Shown piece after piece: positions 1 to 12,100 of a stretch of DNA of 64,000 bases. Position 1 is the stretch's first letter. Every line of letters begins with the position of its first letter. The translations under genes were made by a program, and so were the position numbers. This DNA comes from Pterois miles (lineage: Eukaryota; Chordata; Actinopteri; Perciformes; Scorpaenidae), in contig CAMQGK010000246.1 in the NCBI GenBank assembly GCA_947000775.1, forward strand, positions 1,255,501 through 1,319,500. The letters run 5' to 3'. A model generated the notes under the pieces. The model worked only from the letters and a program-made list of their open reading frames with translations. It was not told the DNA's origin and did no database searches.

Positions 1-1354
1 CACATGGAGACAAGCAAAAAGCAGCAATAAATCTGACCATACAGGGTGTTAGGAACTGAACACGACCTAAAATCCAGATGTATGGAGCTACATGAAGAAA
101 GATAAATACATGAAGAAAGATAAATTGCTCACAGAATTTATCAGGAAAGACTGGATGTGTCCTCTGCTCCAAGCCTGTTTTTCACCAAATGAACTAAGTA
201 AAGCTATTCAGGACACGGGACTGTCAATATTGACACACCAGCCCGCCACATGGAATGCGGAAAAAATCATCCGCTAACTTCTCTAACCAGATTTAGAAAA
301 AACAAGACATTTCACTCTGATTATGAGCTCGGCTGTTGACTACTGCTGCTGGCTGTTTAGATGATGCGGCCGAAGATGTTGCCGATAATCCAATTCAGTC
401 ATGAGATCCTGAAATGTCATCAATTACAAGCCGATATGCAGACCTTGACATAAACAGAGCCCAGACGCCTGGGGAAAGAATACTGATGTGAATTTAGCAC
501 ATTTCCAGGAAGAACACTGAGATTTAATTAAGAGAATACCAAATATATTTCACTAAGTTTGTCCGCATGTTATACCAATAAGTCATGGTGAGACTGATTC
601 GACTTCCTAAATAAGGAACTTTGCCCATTCCAAAGCAACTGAAGTAAAGACCACAAGTTCTTCCAGGTGCATCGAGACTGACTAAAATGCATATGACGTG
701 AGGTAGACCACATCATTTGAATGGGAGAGACTGGCAAAGTAAAGCCTAACCTCAGATGCCGACAATGAAAACAGGGTTTTAAAAAGAAGGCAACAGGAAC
801 CACGGTGGCATCACCACAGCAGGACCTCATTTATATGCTAGTAGGTCTTGGATGCAGCACTGTGACGGACATGGGTATGGTATTTTTCTAGGATATCCTT
901 CGTTCAAAAAGAAGTAATATCAACACATAGTGACAAACCCTCACAGATCATTATCATCATTATCATCCGACTCTGCAGGTCCACTCGGCTCTGTAGGTAC
1001 TGGGAATCGTGGGGTATTTCTGGGGTGGTGCCACCATTTTTGGAGGATAGTGTACATAGATTTAGAGGCAGAGTAGCAAGGGCCAAAGGGTCTCCTTCCA
1101 ACATAACGTCAGGCTATGATTTAACCTGCGTCTGTCTGTCTGTCTGTTAGCAGGATTACTTCGAAAGTTTGAGATGGATTTGAATGAAATTTTTTGAAGG
1201 GGTAGGGTGTGGCACCTTCGACAAGCCATTTAATTTTGGTGGCGATCCGGATCATGAGCTGGATTCAAAATCAGTGATTCTGATCAGCCAAAACATTAAG
1301 ACTACAGGGTACAACACATGAGCAGTGTAACTGATGACACATTGACAACACGTT

Positions 1355-1474
<120 letters not shown>

Positions 1475-3477
1475 AGGGGGGGACAGCTGTGGAGATGTCA
1501 TTATTTCACATCAAACTTGGTGAAATTACAGTTGAGTTCCACCAAAGCACACTTGGTAACGGTGACAGTTTAGGTGAGTTTTATTTTGTTTCTGTCCAGT
1601 TTGAACGGAGTGTTTTACGATGCTCCGCTACGTCCAGCTCATCTCAACATAAACAAAAATACGCATGGATGATAACGCAAGCTCAGCAGAGGAAGGGGGC
1701 GCCATCGTTCTCTGGCACCTTGGCGGAGGTCTGTGATTATATGATGCTGCGTTCATGTGTTAAAGAAATTAGTGACATTTAAATGAATTTACATTGACAC
1801 GTCATTATCGTGCCAATTTTGACAGCCCTACTAAACATGCATAATTAATCTACCGGTATCGAGCAAAACAAAACCCACAAAGTCAGCTGAGCTTTGTGTC
1901 TGACTGTATAGTATATATAGCCTACTACAATTCATGATTTGAATCTCATTCACAGTGTTTTTTTGGTTGTAGTTCACAACTTCTTTTTGACACTTACAGT
2001 AAACAGCTAGTGGTTGGCACTCTTACCCTTAATGGACAACCTCCAGTTGACGACGACAGTTCCATTCCCAATAGCGTTTTAGTGTTTTTCAGCTCATTGT
2101 TTTGATTTTGCAACCTGCAGCTTCACTGTTTTGGATCAGTCTCACAGCTCTCATTTGCGTTTTCGGTTGAAGTAGACCGCTGTTCTCAGCCAAAAACGCT
2201 GTGATAAACTCATGGTATGCTACATATGCAGCACTAAACAGCAGGCAGACAGCATTTAAGTAGCTGATGAGCACAGTGGAGCATTTAGCTGCTACACAGC
2301 CACATATTTCCCCCAGGAGTTAGACAGCCAAACAGAGCTAATGTAATCATTCAGGTCTGGTCAGGTTCTGTAAGCTTTTATCTTATTCAACCCTGCTTGA
2401 ACATTAGAAAGTAGACTCTTAGACTCTCATGGAAGTTTTTGTAACCTCTCCTAGGTTAAAGAAAGGAATGCTTTGTTTTTCTAAATAGGTCAAAGCCACG
2501 GTGCAGCAGCAGTAAAGCAAGATCATAGCTACACTTGTACACCTCAAAATCACTCTCAGCCCAGATATCAATCATAACAGTCAGGGCGAACCTATTCCAG
2601 TCGGCCAGTTGAACACCAACACCCCGGTGTGCGTGCCAGCAAAACTATAACCAAAAAGCCTTAGCAACAGGAAAACCAATCTGATCTGCACCCACAAAAC
2701 ACATTCTCGTGCTACCTATAATCCCAGTTAACACCCAAAACTCCACACCTAGCATTGCACTTCCAATTGTTGGGAGTGTTTCATATCCATGTCCCTGCCA
2801 GCAGTGAAATGTGTAATCCAATTCACAATCGCCATGCCAGCACTTTAAACGGGAAGCTCATAAACATTTAGTAGGAAACCAGAGAAATGAATCACTTGAG
2901 TTTCTTCACAAGAAATGTACTTTTTCCCAAGACAGCACATTCTGTGACAAATTAAATATCAAGAACCCCATATTCACTGGCTTTATTATTTATTAAACAT
3001 GATTCAGCTAATAGGTTTTCATTAAGGAAAAATTAATGCTAAACATTCCCGGTGGTTAGCACTCTTACATGGACAAAACCCAAGTGACTAGCTTGCTTGG
3101 CTAGCAGTTCCCCCTGATACCAAACTTTGTGCTAAGCTAAGAAATTGCTAACCACATTCTGGACATATCTCTGTACTAGATGAAGAAATCAGTACCTTCT
3201 TATGTAATGATGAAAAAGCCAGAACAAATGCATATTTCCCCACAATATTTTTCATTTAGCAAATGCTATGCTATCAGTAAACTGCTAGCAACTAAAGTTG
3301 GGTGATCCGTTATCAAGTCATTTAGCCTGTTTTAAATATTTAGTTGTTATTAGAAGTCCCAGCACAAAGACTAGTACAGGTTAAAAAAATACTTCCACAT
3401 TTATATTTTGTTTGGGCCATACTGGAAACCATTAACTCACTGGAGCATTGAGCCACATTGAATAGAGTGAGCCATCA

Positions 3478-3672
3478 GAGGCTGCAGGGCCAGTTTGTAG
3501 AGAGCCATGTTTCTACAGAAGCCCAGAATGGACAAACCAAACACAGCATTTTCACATTTTTATGTCAACCACCGTAGTTCTCCTACACGCTTGGCACACT
3601 GGAACTTTCAGGTGGTTGCGATCTGCAACCCCACCTATAGATGCTGCTAAATCCTACACACTGCACCTTTAA
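3478..3672. mobile_element. Family A element, partial copy
   Basis: The right end CCTACACACTGCACCTTTAA and the TTTCTACAGAAGCCCAGAAT region are present; the left end is not found. It is followed by sequence also found after the copy at 6439-6754. Confidence 0.55.
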
Positions 3673-3940
3673 AATGAAGAGGAAACACAGCGATACGGAC
3701 AGATGGTGAGAGGGTGAGGCACCTAAACAGGCACTCTAAAATGTATCACCCAATCATAATAATGAAACAGCAGAACCAGATCTTACAGCCTCTGAGGTCC
3801 AATGAAAACTCAAGCTAATTTATTTGTAAGGAAAAGGAAACTAAAAAGGACTATGCACATGCTTTCCCCTGGCTGATTGTATTTCAGAATATTTTCCGTA
3901 TTTCACTTTGTGAGCCAACATGGCCCAATCAGATCTCACT
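3600..3940. repeat. Direct duplication, copy 1 (see 6690-7045)
   Basis: About 340 bp closely matching 6690-7045 in the same orientation. Shared blocks include CACAGCGATACGGACAGATG, GAGGCACCTAAACAGGCACT, AACCAGATCTTACAGCC and GGAAAAGGAAACTAAAAAGG. It covers the family A end plus ~270 bp of adjacent DNA. Confidence 0.75.
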
Positions 3941-4251
3941 TTTTGTAGCTTATCACCTGATTAACCAGCACAAGCTGCTGATGTAAACAAGCTGCTGCAG
4001 CAAAAATCACACCAGCTGCTTAATGTCCCAACACAACGTGCATGATACATTAAACACATCCAGCTATGCTAATGGACACACTGATGATGGCAATTAACCT
4101 ATTAATTGGCAAATATTTCTATGGGAACACTCTTGTTTAGTATAACATATGGTCATCTGGCTTTTATTTTTGCAGCCATATATTGGAACCGATTATGTTT
4201 GCGCAACCCACTGTGTGTGATGGAAGTTGTGTTTGTTCTAATGAGCCAATT

Positions 4252-4303
4252 AAGATAAGATAAGATGAACCTTTATTAATCCCCAGAGGGAAATTTGGGA
4301 TTA
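4252..4303 (-). repeat. Retroelement 3' tail, inverted
   Basis: (GATAA)n followed by GAACCTTTATTAATCCCC and AGAGGGAAAT is the reverse complement of the 14093 and 16337 tails. Confidence 0.65.
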
Positions 4304-4457
4304 ATTCTCATATGAGGTGGAGCTTTATCTATCTTAGCAGAGTCTATTGTTATCATAAGGTAACCAAGGATACAGGAGCATCTGATTCCTTCTATATTTA
4401 TGTTTTTTTCCCCACAACACTCATTTATATTTATTTTCTAAAGAAAGACAGTGTGTC

Positions 4458-4959
4458 TTAAAGGGACAGTCTGTAGCATTTGGCAGCATCTAGTGGTGTG
4501 GCTGCAGATTGCAACCAACTGAGCACCCGTTCTCTTACTCCTCCCTTTTACAATCTGCGGTAAAGTGAGCCACAGAGCGCAAAACCAGTAATGCCACTCA
4601 CCTCCTAAAGTAGCAATAACACTACTTTAGGAGTAATGGAAGTCGGATGGCGGCTCACGTTATCGCAGTTTCACAAGCATGTCGGAAAACTATGTGGGAT
4701 CTTCAACGTAAAAATATGAAAGTCTCTCTCTAGAACCAGTGTTTGGTTTGCCCGTTCTGGACAATTGTAGAAACATGGCCGAGCAACATGGCGGACATGA
4801 AGACGACCCACTCCCTCTGTAGATATGAAGGGCTCAATCTAAGCTAAAGAAAACATGATTCTTAAATTCAGCTTATAATCCACTAATGAAAACATAGTTA
4901 TGGATATTAAACTTCATTTCTGCTAATATTCCCCACAGAGCTACACACTGGCCCTTTAA
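4458..4959. mobile_element. TTAA-flanked short DNA element (family A)
   Basis: It begins TTAAAGGGACAGTCTGTAGC and ends with the inverted counterpart GCTACACACTGGCCCTTTAA, giving ~20-bp inverted ends with TTAA at both borders. The interior includes GCATCTAGTGGTG, GATTGCAACCAACTGA and AACCAGTGTTTGGTTTGC, modules shared with 3478-3672, 6439-6754, 50030-50303 and 60944-61200. TTAA borders suggest a piggyBac-type non-autonomous element; this is inference. Confidence 0.65.
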
Positions 4960-6438
4960 AATATATTTAGTATTTGTACTGAACGACTGCAACTGCTGGC
5001 TAAAAATATAATAACGAAAAGATGCAATAATATGCAATATTATGGATAGTTGTGTTCTTCTAGCCAAACAGCTACAGTGGTGCTAACGTAGCAGCTAGGT
5101 GGCTAATGTTAGTAAGCTCTGGTCGTGCTCGGCTCACGATTGGCTGAGGTGAGACCCTGATACCGAGCCTCCAGATTCCCTGAAATGCTACATATTGTTC
5201 CTTTAAAAGCAAAACAGTATTAGTGTTGAATTATTAGCAACAGCTGGCTAAAAGAATAATAATGGAAATATGCAACATCAGTAAATGTTGTATACAAGCA
5301 TATGGGCCCATCCCTAGTACTACTATAGGCAAATATTGACGTGACAAATGCCACCATGTCAGCATGTAACATGATGTGGGGACAGAAAAAGCGGCATCAC
5401 GGATTAAAACATGTAACCAGAGTGTGACCATTTGGGTCATTTCTTAGTCGTGCCGTGAAAATACACTCAATAAGCGTGATGGGTGGGCTCTTGCACCCCT
5501 TCTCCCACTCATTTCCTACGACTGAGGGGTCCTTTGAAGCGTGTACTAAGCCATGTCGTCCTCACAAGCAGAAACTGCAGAGCAGTCACAGAGCAGTGGT
5601 GAACCACAGGCTGTCAGACAGATAAATGACTGTGACCAGGGTGGATCAAACACTGAGGGACTGCAGCAGGAGCTGGACTGGGGTTCACACTGCCGAGCTG
5701 CTACACAAACAGTCACTGTAACTAGTTTCAAACAACTGGAGCTCTCCTAATGTATTATCATGTAATCTGCAATGGATTTGTCTTTATGAAGTATACGCAA
5801 ATGCAAATTCGAGGAATACAAAATTGCCCACTTTCACAAAACACCTCACGCAGAGTTGGTAAAGATGAGGAAAAGACATGGAGCTGAGGAGTTGAGAGAA
5901 AACCTTAACGTCTGTGACATTCTTGTTTCCTTTGTTTATTGTTTGACGTCTGGATTTGATTTCCTGACAAAACTTTCCAACTTCTGGATGTATTGTATTG
6001 GATGAATGCAGCACTGTTAGAAATTACAGAAAAAATGAAAATCTCATTGTGAAAATCCCAGATTTGGATTAAATCGCCCTAATTGAATCATCTGATCCAA
6101 TTGGATTAAAAGTGCGCTGTTCAGCAGATTTTGAATATTTCATGGTGACTTCTTGAATACTCTGTACACTGACACCTTCTGCTAATTTCACTGGATGAGG
6201 TTAACCAATGCAAACATTCAAAAATCAAAAATCAACACACTTTAATTGTGATACAATATTTGTTCAACAATTAAGTATCATGTTGGGTTTAATTCAAACT
6301 AGGAAACAAGTTGGACAGCTGCCAACTGCCAAGAACAGATTAGGTGATCATTATGCTGAAAAAGCCGAAACATGCAGTGCTAGGGCTGCAGCAAAAGATT
6401 ATTTTCATTTACATTTATTTTGTCCAGTATTTTGTCAT

Positions 6439-6754
6439 TTAAAGGAACAGTGTGTAGCATTTAGGGAGATCTAAGGGCAGAAATGGAATATACTATTAAT
6501 AGGTATGTTTTTATTTTGTGTATAAATCACCTGAAAATAAGAATTATGTTTTTGTTACCTACATATGAAGCAGGTCCTCCTCACGCAGCTGGCTGAAACC
6601 AAACCAAACACTGGCTCTAGACCGGGCCATTAGCATTTCCACGCTTCGCTTTTCTTATGTGCCTACACGTTTGGCACATCAGAAAACTTTCAGTTGGTTG
6701 AACTCTGCAACCTCACCTATAGATGCCGCTAAATCCTACACACTGCACCTTTAA
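6439..6754. mobile_element. TTAA-flanked short DNA element (family A), shorter copy
   Basis: TTAAAGGAACAGTGTGTAGC at the left and CCTACACACTGCACCTTTAA at the right are inverted copies of each other. The length is 316 bp. The interior shares ACCAAACACTGG and the GGTTGAACTCTGCAACC region with the other copies. Confidence 0.65.
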
Positions 6755-7045
6755 AATACTGAGGAAATACAGCGATACAGACAGATGATGAGAGGCTGAG
6801 GCACCTAAACAGGCACTAAAATGTATCAGCTGAGCATAAAAATCAAACAGCATAACCAGATCTTACAGCCACTGATGGTCCACTGAAACCTCAAGCTAAT
6901 TTATATGTACGGAAAAGGAAACTAAAAAGGACTATAGGGCTGCACATGAATCGGCCCGACATTTTGGCTCTCCCCTGGCTAATTGTATTTCAGAATATTT
7001 ACCGTATTTCAGTTTGTGAGCCAACATGGTCAGATCAGATCGGAG
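6690..7045. repeat. Direct duplication, copy 2
   Basis: The counterpart of 3600-3940, with about 30 extra bases after GGACTATAGGGC and the same downstream TTTCAGAATATTTACCGTATTTCA-like sequence. Either an old local duplication or two copies of one larger element. Confidence 0.75.
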
Positions 7046-7669
7046 CAGGACGCTATGTTTCTACAGTATCCCAGAACCGACCAACCAAACACTGGTTCTA
7101 GATAGGGACGCCGACCACCGTAGTTCTCCACGTTTGGCACACGGGAGAAGTTTCAGTTGGTTTAAACCTACAACCTGCACCTTGCTAAAAGTGAAAAAAT
7201 GGCCATCACAGTTTCCTAGAGCCAAAGACGATGCCGTTAAATGTTTTGTTTTGGCCAACAATCAGCCTAAAGATATCAAATTCAATGTAATGTAAGATTT
7301 AAAAAAAAAAAGCAGCAGATTTTGATAAATCACTCCAGTTTCTTTGGACTTTGTTTGCTTGAGAACTGACTGACTGAATTATTTAATTAGTCACACATTC
7401 ATTTTCTGTCAATGAATCGGTTGTTGCACATCATGTACATAAATAACCTAACCGTCTCCAACTACTGTTAATGTCTAATTGAATTTATAAGCAGCTAATT
7501 GTACATAAACAACAGATAGATACAATAAAAGTGCAGCAGGTAACTGAGCAAATATGGTAAAAAGTTAGTTTTACAAAATTGTCACTATATTGTGAAAGTA
7601 GTGCATGAGACAGGTCTGTTTAAAAAAAAAAAAAAAAAAAAATTCATAGTCCTCTGCCTCCTCCTATGA

Positions 7670-8110
7670 CAAAGCTGGCTCTGACCGGTGCTTGGTTTTC
7701 ACTTGATTGTTTTGAACATGGAAGCCGCGAACTTTAGCATTTTACAACTAAACAGTACAGTAATATACAGTTTGTTGCTGAAAACATTCGAGGCGAGATG
7801 TAGACATTACAATAACAGAATCCTAGTTCATATTTGATCAGCGCTTCCGAGTTTGACCGTTTGATGTGGAGTTCACGAGTTTTGCAAGCAGTGACTGACA
7901 GCTGTGTTAAAGAGCCCTCAGCTCTGATTGGTTGTTTTCTTTCGGGTTTGGTGAAATCTTGCAAATGCCTTTAGGAGCACTAGGAGGACACAGAAGAACA
8001 TGATTTTTGTCACAGATTATCCGTCTCACGCTACTGTCAGGATATAGTCACAGTTTTATCAAAATAACTCTTATCATACTTGCTCAAAGCTACTGACTGC
8101 AGCTTTAAAT
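7670..8110. repeat. Dispersed repeat (copy also at 30540-30880)
   Basis: It shares CAGTGACTGACAGCTG, CTGTGATTGGTTGTTTT-like and ACACAGAAGAACATG blocks in the same order with 30540-30880, and fragments with 8350-8500. The family is not identified. Confidence 0.6.
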
Positions 8111-9041
8111 ATTTATACTTTTAATATCAAGACTTCTGTTTCAAAATTTGCTGAATATTTCTGGTAACAAAAACATTACAGTATGTCATGGGCCAAAAAT
8201 CTTAATTACAAAATTCGTAAATTTTGTCAACTGATAGCGTTTCCTTCTACTCTTTAGAACATAAATGCAGTCCAAAATACCATAATTCAGTAAAAATGAT
8301 ATTTCTACAGTCACCAATTATGTAACAATAACTGCAGACAAGGTGTTTGAAATATAACTTTACAACTAAACAGCATTCTAGCGTCGAAATGAGGTCTCGA
8401 CAGTCAAACAGGGCTGAGGTGGTTCCCCTTGTGTTCAGCTCTCTTCATGGTCCTAATAGGAAAAACCCTGCAACTGCAGTGATTGACAGATAAAACTGAG
8501 CCGGTGGTCTAAAATTCACCATGGAAACTGTCAAACAACCAGACATGTTGTTTAGTCGACCATATATTTGGGTTGGATTTCTAAATACTGGCAGTGTTTT
8601 ACAGCAAAGCACTGCTCCAAAAGTAACGATCTAAAATGAGGAGGACAAACACTGGAATATCCCAGGGAATCATACCGTTTCAAAATGGTTTTATTTCTCC
8701 ATGTTGGCTTGCTGGATGTATTCAGGTGTGTGTATGTGCACGGTACATACCTTTCTGCTTGAATTTCTGCTTCCTCCTAGAGAGGAATGTTATCACTGTC
8801 ATGTAGGGTCTCCTGACAGGAAATGTGTTAGTCAAGGTGCTGCTGGCAATGAACTGAGTCAACTCCAATCAGTTAAATTTGATTGTGTTTGACAAGTTAA
8901 ACAGCCGTTACGAGAAGTTAAAAGCAAAAATGTTCTCATTGCTATTTTTTGTTGTTTTCTGTCAAAGCAGTCGTACTCTCTAGTTCAGGTAGTCAGAGAG
9001 ATGCAGCAAAGCCTAGTTGTACGTATCTGTGTTTTACTCAC

Positions 9042-9190
9042 AGCTCCCAGCATGATGCGAACAATGAGCCACCTGAAGGTCCAGATGCAGATGAGGGAGG
9101 GGGGACAGCGGCGGGGGACCTGGGACAGAGTCCACACAGGACACAGGAAAATGGCCAGGAACCCTGTCTCCAACAGCTGACTCTCCCAAC
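9042..9190 (-). CDS. lmf1: lmf1 exon encoding WESQLLETGFLAIF
   Basis: 149 nt: GT plus 49 codons, between a TCCAG acceptor (preceded by a T run) and a GTGAGT donor at 9041-9036. It encodes WESQLLETGF, FLCPVWTLSQVPRR and RWLIVRIMLGA, a highly conserved block of the family. It begins with two bases of a codon while the previous exon ends with two, so it cannot be spliced directly to the exon at 13547-13856 without a frame change. A small intervening exon is the likely explanation. Confidence 0.9.
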
Positions 9191-12100
9191 CTGGACAAAT
9201 CATCGGTGTCAATTTGTAAAAAAAAAAAAAAAGTGCTCCTCTAAATCATAGGTGTCAAACATACGGCCAGAGGGCCAGAACTGGTCCACTGGATGAAGTT
9301 GCAAAGTGTAAAAATTGCAGAAAAGAATGAGATTTTAATTTTTTAAGGCTGAATCCTGAAATACTTTGTCACATTTAGGACTTTCAACAGGAATTATGTC
9401 CAAATATAAGTTTTAAATAATTCAGAATTTTGACATAGGAAGCCAAAATGATGAGACAGCAAGTCAAATTTATTATTAGTCATCATAGAAAGTCATAATT
9501 ATTACTTAAACTCGCAGAGTAAAACTTGAAAGATACGACTCAAAGCTATATATGTCTAAAACTGAGATTTTCATTTTTCAAGGCTCAATTCATAGATATA
9601 TTGTCATATTTATGACTTTTTATGGGAATTAAGTCCAGATTTTAAGTAAATAATGTCCAAATTTTGAAATAGTAAGCCAAAGTTATGGGATATTACGTTG
9701 AATTTATAACGTTTCAAGTCAGAATGAATAATTAATTCACATTTTGCAGTTAAATGCACTTCTAGTTGTACTTTAGACTGGATTTTTCATTAATTGTGAT
9801 CGTTTTCATAATATGGTTGTACTTGTTTACACTTACAGGAAGGGGACACCTCTGCTCGAAACGAAGGAACAATGTTCCACAGAAGAGCAAATAATTATTA
9901 ATGCTATTAGCTGCACACAGAACACTCAAGCTAAACCACACACATAGATTTGTCAGCTACGAGTTGCTCCATCTAGAATGAGATGTCATGTAAGCAAACA
10001 GGATAAGTCAATAAGGTAAAGAGTGGTGGAGAAACCTCTCTGAAACAGCCTCATTTTGTAATTTTGCCTCATTTGTACATGGAAACACTGTTTGGTGCTG
10101 ATTAAAGGATTTAATCATTTCAAGCATGGCTACAGGTGCTTATTTACAACTTATTTCGAGCATATTTACTACAGATTGACGACACGTCTCCACTGCCACT
10201 GTACAAATGTGGTACCAAAATATCCCAGATACGGGAGCGGCCATCTTGAGATTTTGATGTTATTTGGAGCCAAAGTCTGCGCTGTAGTCATCGGTGGGGT
10301 GGAGCCACGATATCAAGGTCCCGCCCCATACCTGCTCAAGCCAGTCACGAGGCGAGCATGGCCACAGTTTGCTAGCGTGACCCACCGAGCTGCTACGTTA
10401 GCACCACGGTCACTATTTGACTAGAAAGACACAACTAACCATAACTTTTATTACATTTATGATCAGACTGACAAGTATATGATCAGACTGACATGTTCTA
10501 TGACAAAACTTATGAGGGTTATGGGAAGTTATAGATACATCTCCTCTCTCATATAATTCCCGAGCCTCTGGCTCCACAACTGCTTCACTCAGACCATCTG
10601 TCAAAGTTGTCAATCATGATGTTAAACCATTTTATAGCATCGAGTAACTGATCAAAACCAAACTTATCAGAAAAACCATCTTTGGGAAAAACTGATTTGA
10701 TATTTATTATATTGATATTTTTTAGTTTTGCTCATGTCCCATCTGCTAAAATGGAGGGGGCGGAGATCGAGATGTTTTGAATTCACTTTTGAGGAGCAGT
10801 CATGTCCTCCATCTTTATATACAATCGATAACTTAGATGTCGACTTAAGCTAAATTCTAGTGTCAGTAAGATTCATACGACAGTTGCGCTTAAAGCTACA
10901 AATGTCGACCGTGTTGTTGTGATAGAGAAAAGGGATCATCAGTCATTAAGACACATCCTGTAGAAAAAGTGAATGCCTGTAAGTTTGCACCAATCTAGTA
11001 GATGCTGAAATATTTCACAGAATAAGTGAAAACTCTGACCTGCTGGTGGCACTAGATGAAAAGTCACGAATCACCACAACCAGTATGGAACTGTGAATGT
11101 CTGTATAAAATGTAATCTATCAAACAGTTGTTGAAATATTTCAGTCTGGACCACAGTGGTGGACCAACTGACCAACACTGTCATCCTTAAAGCCATGATA
11201 CTAGCTTGATTAGAATGGAAAGTTTGAAATGTGCAGTTTGATGACAACTAAGCAAACCTCATCTGATGAAGACATGTTATATGGTCAAAAGCTCCACATG
11301 ACCTTATGCAACGGTTGCTTAACTTAGTATTTGAGTTTTTCAAGGGACTGACCAATGTCTGTGAGGCATATATTCCAGAGACTAATGCCCCTAATAGACC
11401 TCCAGACTTGGGAACAATCGGAGGAGATTTAAAGCTGCACTGTCAGCTAAAGGGTGATAATACGTCCAAAAGAAAACACTTGAGGGTGAAAGACAGTGAG
11501 AGTGAGAGAAAAAGAAAAAAAAAAGTTAAAAAAAACAAAACAAAACAGAAGCCACAACTCCCGACCACAGACATTGGCCTGGCGTCTCTGACTACAAAGT
11601 GTCATTAAGCAATCACAGAGCTGCCACTGACCTCGCCACTTATCTGGGCCGGAGCCCTACATACAACCTCCTATTTATACTTTTTTTTCCTTTCTGTCCT
11701 CCCCCTCTTTATTATTACATTCATGACAGTTTATTGGGTTCACCAAGTAAGGAGGCGATACTGCACATCAGTGAACCGTCATTCTGTCTGTGACTGTGTT
11801 TTAACCTATTAACTGTCTGTAAACAATCGAGAAATCTCAAACCTCCTTGTATCAGATGTGTCAAAAGAGGTCAGCTCACTTTCAGATTGGGTTTGAGAGA
11901 CTTAACCACATCGGTTTCACTATAAACAAACTAAAATGACATCCAAACCTAAGTGTCTCACATTAATGCTTTGCCTCAAATCCACTTCTATTTGGTGCAG
12001 AGGAACAATGGAAGCAGTCCTGGATTTTGTGTTAAGGTTGAAAACTGACGTCGACAGTGAAGTTCACTTACCGAAGGAGTACCTAGAAAAAGAAAAAAAC

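Noticed and set aside
570..830. Minus-strand open frame as a possible further lmf1 exon
   Set aside because: No match to the expected LMF1 blocks in any minus-strand frame, and no convincing splice borders.
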